From Photobacterium sp. GJ3 (lineage in GTDB: Bacteria; Pseudomonadota; Gammaproteobacteria; Enterobacterales; Vibrionaceae): DNA of 64,000 bases. The translations under genes and the position numbers were made by a program. The stretch lies in contig NZ_CP073579.1 in assembly GCF_018199995.1 (NCBI RefSeq), positions 124,001 through 188,000 on the forward strand. The letters run 5' to 3'. Below the pieces are notes generated by a model that was not told the origin of the DNA, made no database searches, and saw only the letters and a list, made by a program, of their open reading frames with translations. Position 1 is the stretch's first letter, and each line of letters starts with the position of its first letter. Below, one piece after another: positions 8,530 through 15,793 of this stretch.

Positions 8530-10176
8530 TTACAGCTTGAATCGGCCGACCAGTCGGTCCATCTGATCAGACAGGGCTTGCAACTGCTCACTGGATGCAT
8601 TCAGCTGATTTGCCACATCTGCTGTTTCCGTCGTGAGAAAGTTAATATCTTCCACGTTCCGGTTGATCTCCTGAACCACGGAAGACTGTTCTTCAGTTGC
8701 CGTGGCAACCTGAATGTTCTGCGAACTGATTTGATCAATGTAAGAGCCGATCTGAGTCAGTGATTCTGTCGCCATGTTGGCTTGTTCTGCGACGGATTGA
8801 CCTTGCTCTCGACCCTGAGAAATCGCAGCCACAGCTTTCATGGACTCATTTTGTAATCGGTTGATGACATCCTGAATTTCTTCGGTTGAGTTGGCTGAAC
8901 GCGACGCCAGACTCCGGACCTCATCTGCGACCACAGCGAAACCGCGGCCCTGCTCACCCGCACGGGCAGCTTCGATTGCGGCATTCAGTGCCAGCAGGTT
9001 GGTCTGCTCCGAGATACTGCGAATGGTGTCCAGAATCACACTGATGTCAGTCACCTGGCCCGCCAGTGATTCAATCACTCCAGTGATATCCCCCAGCTCA
9101 GTACTCAGCTCGTTCATTTTCTCTCGGGCATGTTCGACCACACTCGAACCGCTCTGAGCCTGAGTCGTCGCTTCTTTCGCGATATTGGCCGCTTCTGCAG
9201 CATTATTGGCGATTTCGTTGACGGTTGCACCCAGCTCATTAATTGCGGTGGCGACTTGCATCGTCCGGTCTCGCTGCGTGACACAGTTATTTTGAGTCGA
9301 CTGAGCTGTTGTCGCAACGGATTGAGCCGTTTGCGCCAGATTCCGGGAACTTTGCGCGACTTCCTGAACAGCATGGTGAATTTTTGCAAAGAAGGTATTC
9401 AAAGTATCGCTGATCGCTGTCAGTTCATCTTTACCGCCCAGGTCGATACGGGTATTGAGTGCCATATCTTTTTCTGCAGTCTGAATGGTTTGCTGCAGCA
9501 TAGAGACACGGGATCTGAGGTTTTGGATAATGACGAAAGACACAATGAATGAAATTGTCAGTGCACCGATGATCAACAGCATCAGGTTACGCTGTCCATC
9601 ATGAAAGCTTTGCTGGGCTTCGTTGTTGAAGGTTTGAGCCTGAGTGAGCAAGGTGTCCAGAATGTCATTCGACTGTTTGCGCATTACGCCATAGGATTTT
9701 GCATATTCGCCGTAATAGCGGTGGGCTTCATCCAGTCGACCTGCTTCAAGTGCACTGAGTAATGGATTCAGTTCACTTTGAATCATGGTTTCAAAATTGC
9801 GCAGTAACTTTTCCGCTTCCCGGCGCAGATCTGGATTCACCTGTGCCGCGACTGATCGCTCCATGGCCGCACGCATTTCAGGAATATCCTCTTTTCGGGT
9901 TTCCTGAATACGGATCGTCACGCCCTTTTGATCTTTTAGATTATCGATTTCCTGGAGCAGCATCATATCAATACCCACGCGCATCCTTGGGATCCGGGAC
10001 GCGGCTTCAGCCATCGCTCGCATTGGCGTTGCTGTATTTTGATAAAGCCGTTCAGATTTCTGACCAATCTGAGACATGCTCAGGTAACTGAGTATGCCAA
10101 CAAGCAATAAAATTGCACAGGGCAATAAGACCGCTAAAATTAATTTGGTTCTTAATGTTAATGTGTTGATAAACAT
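8530..10176 (-). CDS. Methyl-accepting chemotaxis protein
   Basis: Inner-membrane chemoreceptor that signals to CheA/CheW. The 548 residues show TM1 at about 11-33, a periplasmic four-helix-bundle type sensor at about 34-196, TM2 at about 197-219, a HAMP region to about 268, and a long cytoplasmic coiled coil whose hairpin tip carries [20 protein letters not shown] (390-409) and [10 protein letters not shown] (412-421). The ligand is unknown. No CheA-docking pentapeptide for CheR is seen at the C-terminus, which ends in GRFKL. The gene is monocistronic, with its own terminator, and lies beside the tandem array. Confidence 0.93.
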   Translation of the reverse strand: MFINTLTLRTKLILAVLLPCAILLLVGILSYLSMSQIGQKSERLYQNTATPMRAMAEAASRIPRMRVGIDMMLLQEIDNLKDQKGVTIRIQETRKEDIPEMRAAMERSVAAQVNPDLRREAEKLLRNFETMIQSELNPLLSALEAGRLDEAHRYYGEYAKSYGVMRKQSNDILDTLLTQAQTFNNEAQQSFHDGQRNLMLLIIGALTISFIVSFVIIQNLRSRVSMLQQTIQTAEKDMALNTRIDLGGKDELTAISDTLNTFFAKIHHAVQEVAQSSRNLAQTAQSVATTAQSTQNNCVTQRDRTMQVATAINELGATVNEIANNAAEAANIAKEATTQAQSGSSVVEHAREKMNELSTELGDITGVIESLAGQVTDISVILDTIRSISEQTNLLALNAAIEAARAGEQGRGFAVVADEVRSLASRSANSTEEIQDVINRLQNESMKAVAAISQGREQGQSVAEQANMATESLTQIGSYIDQISSQNIQVATATEEQSSVVQEINRNVEDINFLTTETADVANQLNASSEQLQALSDQMDRLVGRFKL

Positions 10177-10691
10177 AGCGTGCTCTTCTTATTGTTATTC
10201 TTGGGAAAACGTCCGATTGAATTCAAAAATAATGAATATAAACTCATGAATTCGATGAAATGCCTCCGATAACCTCGTGTCTGACTTGCGTTTCTATCCA
10301 TGAATATTCGTTTGTTGTGTTCACATTTTGTCATGGTTAACTCTTTGATTTTTTTAGTGTCTGATTGCGTGTTTGACGAAAAATCGTGTCCTTGTACTTT
10401 GCAAAATGTAATCAGCAGGTAAAACGATTGCGTTGCTTTTTTACATGTTTATGATTTTATCATCTTTTTAATTCGGGTTTTTAGATTGAAGGCGTTTAAA
10501 AATCGCAAAGAAATTATTTTTTACAAAAAAATAATGAAAACTTGGCTGAGGTTAACAGAAATCATTGTGGGTCAATTTGGGGTGCTGAAGGCAGCTGGAG
10601 ATCAACAATCCCCCGGCAGAGCGAGGGATTGGCTACAAGTGAAAAGGTTACAGCACTAAGGTATGGGGACCTCAGCGCAGGCAAAGCGTGC
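10177..10691. other. AT-rich intergenic region
   Basis: About 515 bp with many T and A runs upstream of the chemoreceptor gene. I see no supported ORF. A TCCGATAA at 10265-10272 resembles a flagellar sigma28 -10 but faces away from the receptor and its spacing to a TAAA box is wrong. Confidence 0.4.
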
Positions 10692-10760
10692 TTACTTTTT
10701 CTTATCAGCAGCTTCTTTCAGGATTTCTTTGATGCGCTTATTCGAGACTCGTTTCGCCAT
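10692..10760 (-). CDS. Small basic 22-residue ORF with strong ribosome binding site
   Basis: An ATG (10758-10760, minus strand) opens a 22-codon frame, starting MAKRVSNKRIKEILKEAADK and ending in two Lys before TAA. An AAGGAG lies seven bases upstream of the start, an ideal spacing. The peptide is highly basic and could form one amphipathic helix. I do not recognise a family. Support is the ribosome binding site and the clean start and stop; expression and conservation are unproven. Confidence 0.5.
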   Translation of the reverse strand: MAKRVSNKRIKEILKEAADKKK

Positions 10761-11003
10761 AAAATACTCCTTGTAAAAGACAACTTTTCAAAAAATAGAC
10801 TTTATTTTCAATGGGTTGATGCCCCTTTACTTGAGGGATTTCCGTTGATGCAAATTCAACCAACCCTGATTCACTATACCGACTCAAAAGACGAAAAAAG
10901 GGATCTGGCTCAACCTATGATGAATTGGTATTCAATTGGTTGACTGGAATCCACGTAAGATTGTCACTTATTTTCTATAGTGAAGCTGAAATCAGAGGAA
11001 GAT

Positions 11004-11504
11004 ATGCAGTCTCAGATCAAACTCGAAGGCATGAAACCAGGCCACCTTGAGCAGGTTGCAGCGCTATCTGTCGTTGAATCACAATTGCCTTTTGTTGGCA
11101 CCATGGAAGAAATTCTGGTGAATGTGGACGATGTGGTGCATCCCGTGGTGATTCAGATGGAAGCGCGCGTTGTCGGTTTCTTTTTGGTGGATACGCAGTA
11201 CGGACAGCGTTACGATTTTGCGCCGGGGGATGCGTTAGGCCTCAGAGGATTCTTTGTTGATCAGCATTATCAGGGGCAGGGGATTGGCACCCGTGCGGTC
11301 GCCGCGCTGAAGACATTTCTTCGGGCAGAATATCCGCACGCACACCAGATTGTCCTGACCGTCAACTGTAAAAATCCGGCGGCGAAAATCTGTTATGAAC
11401 GCGGTGGATTCATTGATGTCGGCGAGCTGTATCACGGTGGTGCGGCTGGACCGCAGCATGTGATGTCAATGATGTTGGAAACTCAGGAAGAAGAGGCTCG
11501 CTGA
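11004..11504 (+). CDS. GNAT-family N-acetyltransferase
   Basis: Probable acetyl-CoA-dependent N-acetyltransferase, substrate unknown. The start is set at the ATG at 11004 (MQSQIKLEGM), preceded by AGAGGA; an upstream in-frame start adds only eight residues. The GNAT acetyl-CoA motif is clear in GFFVDQHYQGQGIGTRAV (Q/R-x-x-G-x-G/A), followed by LTVNCKNPAAKICYERGGF, the usual Asn and Tyr region of motif B. A second GNAT gene starts 18 bp after its stop, so the two probably form a transcript. Confidence 0.85.
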   Translation: MQSQIKLEGMKPGHLEQVAALSVVESQLPFVGTMEEILVNVDDVVHPVVIQMEARVVGFFLVDTQYGQRYDFAPGDALGLRGFFVDQHYQGQGIGTRAVAALKTFLRAEYPHAHQIVLTVNCKNPAAKICYERGGFIDVGELYHGGAAGPQHVMSMMLETQEEEAR

Positions 11505-11522
11505 AAGGCAGGAGAAATCAGC

Positions 11523-12374
11523 ATGAACAGTACAGCTTTTACTATCCGTCCGATGCGGCGGGGCGAAGTGGATATTGCAGTGGCCTGGGCGGCTCTGGAA
11601 GGGTGGAATCCTGGGCAGCATGATGCACTTTGCTATGCTGCCGCCGATCCGGGCGGTTTTTTGATTGGCTTGTTGGGCGATGAGCCGATTGCCACCATCT
11701 CTGCGGTTCGTTATGACGAGACCTTTGGTTTTATCGGTTACTACATTGTAAAACCGGAATACCGGGGCATGGGGTACGGAATTCAGATCTGGAATGCAGC
11801 GTTAGCGTATCTCGAAGGCTGTAATATTGGTTTAGATGGTGTGGTTGAACAGCAGGCAAACTATCAGAAATCCGGGTTTCAACTGGCATACAGCCACCTG
11901 CGTTATGAGGGGCGGGGCTATGGTCCGGCTGAGCCTGACGCAGCCATTGTGCCGTTATCAACATTACCTTTTGAAACCTTGGTTGCTTATGAGCACCCCT
12001 TCTTTCCTTCGCCTCGTATTGCCTTCTTAAAAGCCTGGACCCGCCAGCCAAACAGTACCGCACTGGGGATTCTGGCGCAGGGTCAGCTGGCAGGATACGG
12101 GGTGATTCGCCCGTGTCTGGGTGGCTATAAAATCGGCCCGCTGTATGCAGAGAGTGCTGAACTCGGAGAACGATTATTTCTGGCACTGGCTTCTCAGGCG
12201 ACAGCAACAGAGGCTGTTTTTCTGGATGTCCCGGCAGTTCATTCAGCCGCAGTCGCTCTGGCCGAGAAATACGGCATGACCGTCTCATTCGGCACGGCCC
12301 GCATGTATACCCAGTTCGAACCTGAACTTCCGTTAGACCGCATTTTTGGTGTGACTTCGTTTGAGATTGGATAA
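11523..12374 (+). CDS. Two-part GNAT acetyltransferase (YitH/Acetyltransf_18 type)
   Basis: The 283-residue product has an N-terminal GNAT domain with YYIVKPEYRGMGYGIQIW (acetyl-CoA motif) and YQKSGFQLAYSHLRYEG, then a C-terminal acetyltransferase-like half (about residues 150-283) typical of YitH-like proteins. The ATG follows GGAGAAA. It comes just after another GNAT gene. Substrate unknown. Confidence 0.85.
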   Translation: MNSTAFTIRPMRRGEVDIAVAWAALEGWNPGQHDALCYAAADPGGFLIGLLGDEPIATISAVRYDETFGFIGYYIVKPEYRGMGYGIQIWNAALAYLEGCNIGLDGVVEQQANYQKSGFQLAYSHLRYEGRGYGPAEPDAAIVPLSTLPFETLVAYEHPFFPSPRIAFLKAWTRQPNSTALGILAQGQLAGYGVIRPCLGGYKIGPLYAESAELGERLFLALASQATATEAVFLDVPAVHSAAVALAEKYGMTVSFGTARMYTQFEPELPLDRIFGVTSFEIG

Positions 12375-12761
12375 GGGATCCCTGCGTTTCAGCACACAGA
12401 GCAAGTTTCGTCGCGTTTGATTTTGACGAAGCTTGCGTCTGTCGTGAATTGTACGACCAACCTGCATCCGTCCGATATCGTGCATCACTGTCTGGCCAAA
12501 GTCCTCAATCTGCCTCACCTATGAATCTGGCTCATGGATTCATGCAATAAAATCATTTTTATTCATGTATCGACCCAAGTATAACTCATACTCAGTTGTT
12601 CACTCGACGTCATTGACCGTAGATCTTTCATGAAGCCACGCGGCGAAAATCAAAAAACGGGAAAGACAGCGGACTGGGAAAATCTAACACATAAAATTGG
12701 AAAGCCCGGAAAGTACAAGGAACAGTTTCAGGATTTATCTCAGAACATTGGATGCCAGATT
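12375..12761. other. Leader region of mesX
   Basis: This 387-bp gap holds no convincing gene. A palindrome ATGAATC-N9-GATTCAT at 12521-12543 is a possible operator. An open frame from 12630 continues into mesX but its first 44 codons are charged, unlike the family, and I treat them as leader. No cobalamin or SAM riboswitch motif was recognised. Confidence 0.4.
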
Positions 12762-13754
12762 ATGCCGAATAAAGATTTTAAATTTACGATAAAGAAAATT
12801 ATTTTTGATGAGAATTATCATCCGTCAGATAATACCCGTATTACAACGAACTTCGCGAATCTGGCGAGAGGTGATCACCGTCAGGAGAACCTGCGGAACG
12901 CTTTAAAAATGATTAATAATCGTTTTAATGCCTTGGCGAATTGGGATAATCCGACCGGTGAACGTTATTCTGTTGAGCTTGAGATTATTTCTGTTGATCT
13001 GGATATTGATGCAGATGTTCAGGGCAAGGAGCAAAGCTTCCCGATGATTGAAATTCTGAAAACGAATATTCTTGATCATCATACGAATAAACGTATTCAA
13101 GGTATTGTTGGTAATAATTTCTCTTCTTATGTCCGAGATTATGATTTCAGCGTCTTGCTGTTAGAACATAACAAGAATCAACCTCAATTCAGTATTCCAG
13201 ACGGATTTGGTGTGTTGCATGGGAATCTGTTTCAATGTTTTCTGAATTCAGAGGCTTACCAAGAGAATTTCCATAAGCCACCAGTGATCTGCCTGAGTGT
13301 CTCGGATAATAAAGTCTATCAGCGCACTGAAAATCAGCATCCTGTCTTGGGGGTTGAATATCAGCCCAATGAGTCGTCTCTGACCGAGCAATATTTCAAA
13401 AAGATGGGCTTGCAGGTTCGCTATTTTATGCCACCCAATAGTGTTGCGCCTTTGGCCTTTTATTTCTTTGGTGATCTACTGAATGATTACACGAACCTTG
13501 AGCTGATCAGTACCATCAGTACCATGGAAACCTTTCAAAAGATTTACCGGCCTGAGATTTATAATGCGAATGCTGCTTCAGGACAATGCTATCAACCGAA
13601 TTTGAAGAACCAGGACCATTCGCTGACCCGAATTGTTTATGACCGGGAAGAACGCAGTCAGTTAGCAAAAGAGCAAGGGAAATTTGCTGAAGAGCATTTT
13701 ATTAAACCTTATCAGGCGATTCTCGACCAGTGGTCAGCAAATTACGTTCTTTAA
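12762..13754 (+). CDS. mesX: MesX (DUF1852), partner of methionine synthase MesD
   Basis: DUF1852 protein needed together with MesD for folate-independent methionine synthesis in some aerobic bacteria (established for the family by genetics; its chemistry is unclear). I start at the ATG at 12762 because the family begins with a short lead into FTIKKIIFDENY; the frame is open from 12630 but those residues look non-homologous. Family-like blocks include NTRITTNFANLARG (about 24-37), RYSVELEIISVDLDI and FGVLHGNLFQ. No signal peptide. The mesD gene follows 24 bp later, so both are very probably one operon. Confidence 0.85.
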   Translation: MPNKDFKFTIKKIIFDENYHPSDNTRITTNFANLARGDHRQENLRNALKMINNRFNALANWDNPTGERYSVELEIISVDLDIDADVQGKEQSFPMIEILKTNILDHHTNKRIQGIVGNNFSSYVRDYDFSVLLLEHNKNQPQFSIPDGFGVLHGNLFQCFLNSEAYQENFHKPPVICLSVSDNKVYQRTENQHPVLGVEYQPNESSLTEQYFKKMGLQVRYFMPPNSVAPLAFYFFGDLLNDYTNLELISTISTMETFQKIYRPEIYNANAASGQCYQPNLKNQDHSLTRIVYDREERSQLAKEQGKFAEEHFIKPYQAILDQWSANYVL

Positions 13755-13778
13755 TACAGCCAAACAGACGATGTGATT

Positions 13779-14813
13779 ATGATGAAAAAATTATTACCGA
13801 CTTCAACGGCGGGAAGTTTACCGAAACCTTCCTGGCTTGCACAACCTGAAACTCTCTGGTCTCCCTGGAAATTACAAGATCAGGAACTCGAGGATGGCAA
13901 ACAAGACGCTTTGCGTGTGTCTTTGCATGAACAAGAACAGGCTGGCATTGATATCGTCAGTGATGGAGAGCAATCACGCCAGCATTTCGTCACGACCTTT
14001 ATTGAGCACCTCAGCGGCGTTGATTTTGAAAATCGGAAGACGGTAAAAATTCGGGATCGCTATGATGCGAGCGTTCCCACTGTGGTCGGTCCGGTGAGCC
14101 GTCAGAAACCTGTTTTTGTAGAAGATGCTAAATTTTTACGTCAGCAGACGAACCAGCCGATTAAGTGGGCCTTACCCGGGCCGATGACGATGATCGATAC
14201 GCTATATGATGACTATTATCAAAGCCGTGAAAAACTTGCCTGGGAATTTGCCAAAATTCTGAATCAGGAAGCGAAGGAGCTGGAAGCGGCTGGCGTTGAT
14301 ATTATCCAGTTTGATGAGCCTGCATTTAATGTGTTTTTTGATGAGGTGAATGACTGGGGCATCGCAGCGTTAGAAAGAGCGATTGAAGGTCTGCAATGTG
14401 AAACGGCTGTGCATATTTGCTATGGCTATGGCATTAAAGCCAACACAGACTGGAAAAAGACGCTGGGTTCAGAGTGGCGGCAATACGAAGAAGTTTTTCC
14501 TAAACTGCAAAAATCAAATATCGATATCATCTCATTGGAGTGTCACAACTCGCATGTCCCTATCGAGTTGCTTGAACTGATTCGAGGTAAAAAAGTGATG
14601 GTGGGCGCCATTGATGTGGCGAGCCATACGATTGAGACGCCAGAGCAAGTCGCAGAAACACTGAGGAAAGCACTTCAGTTTGTTGATGCCGATAAACTCT
14701 ACCCTTGCACCAACTGTGGAATGGCCCCTTTATCTCGCCAGATTGCCCGGGGCAAACTGAGTGCCTTGAGTGCAGGTGCTGAAATCGTCCGAAGAGAGCT
14801 TCAGCTGAAGTAA
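13779..14813 (+). CDS. mesD: MesD-type core methionine synthase (MetE C-terminal-like)
   Basis: Cytoplasmic zinc enzyme that makes methionine from homocysteine without a folate donor. At 345 residues it is only the catalytic MetE barrel, lacking the N-terminal half. The zinc/homocysteine ligands are all present: H212 and C214 in VHICYGYG, E254 in SLECHNS, C310 in YPCTNCGM. The N-terminal TSTAGSLPKP and WALPGPMTM blocks are also family-typical. The start could be ATG 13779, ATG 13782 or GTG 13773. Assignment to MesD rather than MesA/B/C rests mainly on the adjacent mesX. Confidence 0.88.
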   Translation: MMKKLLPTSTAGSLPKPSWLAQPETLWSPWKLQDQELEDGKQDALRVSLHEQEQAGIDIVSDGEQSRQHFVTTFIEHLSGVDFENRKTVKIRDRYDASVPTVVGPVSRQKPVFVEDAKFLRQQTNQPIKWALPGPMTMIDTLYDDYYQSREKLAWEFAKILNQEAKELEAAGVDIIQFDEPAFNVFFDEVNDWGIAALERAIEGLQCETAVHICYGYGIKANTDWKKTLGSEWRQYEEVFPKLQKSNIDIISLECHNSHVPIELLELIRGKKVMVGAIDVASHTIETPEQVAETLRKALQFVDADKLYPCTNCGMAPLSRQIARGKLSALSAGAEIVRRELQLK

Positions 14814-14836
14814 GGATCACTGGACCTGAGGTTGGG

Positions 14837-14877
14837 ATACCGGTTGGATGGGGGATAACGCCATGATCAACCGGTAT
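14837..14877. terminator. Hairpin between mesD and the GIN-domain gene
   Basis: A perfect 10-bp stem ATACCGGTTG / CAACCGGTAT with a 21-nt loop sits between convergent genes. It lacks a good T tract, so a terminator role is tentative. Confidence 0.45.
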
Positions 14878-14896
14878 TCTGACTCCCTTTCCCTGC

Positions 14897-15598
14897 TCAA
14901 CACTCATCAAATACCAGCGCCGTCCCATAGCTGCTGTTCAGCTTGGTTTGTGCCTGCGGTGAGGCCGAAATTCTGGTGCCAGCAGATTGCTCCCCTGTGA
15001 TGGATTCTGCGTGGCAGAGGCTGGCACTGGCGCCCATGCCCAGTTTGACATCGGCTTGCCCGATTTTTAATGGCTGTGACGCTGGCGTCAGCGTGGCCCC
15101 CATGGCCAGCTCCAGAGACAGTTTGTCCGTCTGGCCGCTGAGGGTCAGTTTACTGCCCATCTTCCCAACGGCTTCAAAACTGTCTTTTGCCACAGCGCAA
15201 CTATCGACAATGGCTTCGATGCCGAAGCGTGCTTCCAGTCGGTGGAGTGGTTGTGTGGTATAAATATCCAGCGTCAGCGGATCCGTTTCTTCCCAATCAT
15301 CCCCGGAAGTATTGCTGATGGATAATTCGCCGTTTCGCTCGGTCAGCTTCATCTGATTCAGCGTATGGTTTTCACCGGTTGCTTCCAGATAGTTCCAGTT
15401 CCGCTCACTGCAGTGGACGTTCACTTCAATGCCTTTTTCAACAAACAAGCGGTCAAACGGTTCGAGTGACTGCGTTCGGGTCTGATCCTCTGCAAAACTG
15501 AAAGGAATGCCGCCAATTACTGCGGTCAATAAAACGATCCCGGTCAGAGCCGCAGGGAGCATCACTTTCTTCGCTGATTGATTCATGATTTGTTTCAT
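14897..15598 (-). CDS. Exported GIN-domain (DUF2807-like) protein
   Basis: A 233-residue protein with a signal peptide or N-terminal anchor (MKQIMNQSAKKVMLPAALTG, hydrophobic to about residue 36), then a repeating beta-helical body typical of the putative auto-transporter adhesin 'head GIN' domain: RTQSLEPFDRLFVEKGIEV, LEARFGIEAIVDS and short repeats of alternating G/S/T residues. Its two late Cys (in SLCHAES and the last residue) might form a disulfide. Function unknown; probably periplasmic or surface. It stands alone. Confidence 0.72.
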   Translation of the reverse strand: MKQIMNQSAKKVMLPAALTGIVLLTAVIGGIPFSFAEDQTRTQSLEPFDRLFVEKGIEVNVHCSERNWNYLEATGENHTLNQMKLTERNGELSISNTSGDDWEETDPLTLDIYTTQPLHRLEARFGIEAIVDSCAVAKDSFEAVGKMGSKLTLSGQTDKLSLELAMGATLTPASQPLKIGQADVKLGMGASASLCHAESITGEQSAGTRISASPQAQTKLNSSYGTALVFDEC

Positions 15599-15742
15599 CC
15601 ATTGATTATTGGTGACAATTGGATATCAAGATGTGTGCCAATGTTTTTCAACGGCTTGCAGACCAGGCAGGATGAGGCTTGAAGGGGAAGATAGTGTTTC
15701 AGCGCTGTTGACCTGACGGGAATGCCGTCGTCACATTAACGA

Positions 15743-15767
15743 ACAGGTGGCTAAATTAGCCACCTGT
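15743..15767. terminator. Hairpin after the calcium-repeat lipoprotein gene
   Basis: A perfect 10-bp stem ACAGGTGGCT / AGCCACCTGT with a 5-nt loop lies 27 bp downstream of the 15794-18340 gene (minus strand). The T tract on that strand is weak. Confidence 0.55.
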
Positions 15768-15793
15768 TTTATCAAAAGCGCAAAGCATCAGGA

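Noticed and set aside
10265-10272. Flagellar sigma28 promoter for the chemotaxis receptor
   Set aside because: The CCGATAA faces away from the gene and the distance to TAAA is about 22 instead of 15 bp.
12601-12761. Cobalamin or SAM riboswitch before mesX
   Set aside because: No B12-box or S-box core motifs could be found by eye.
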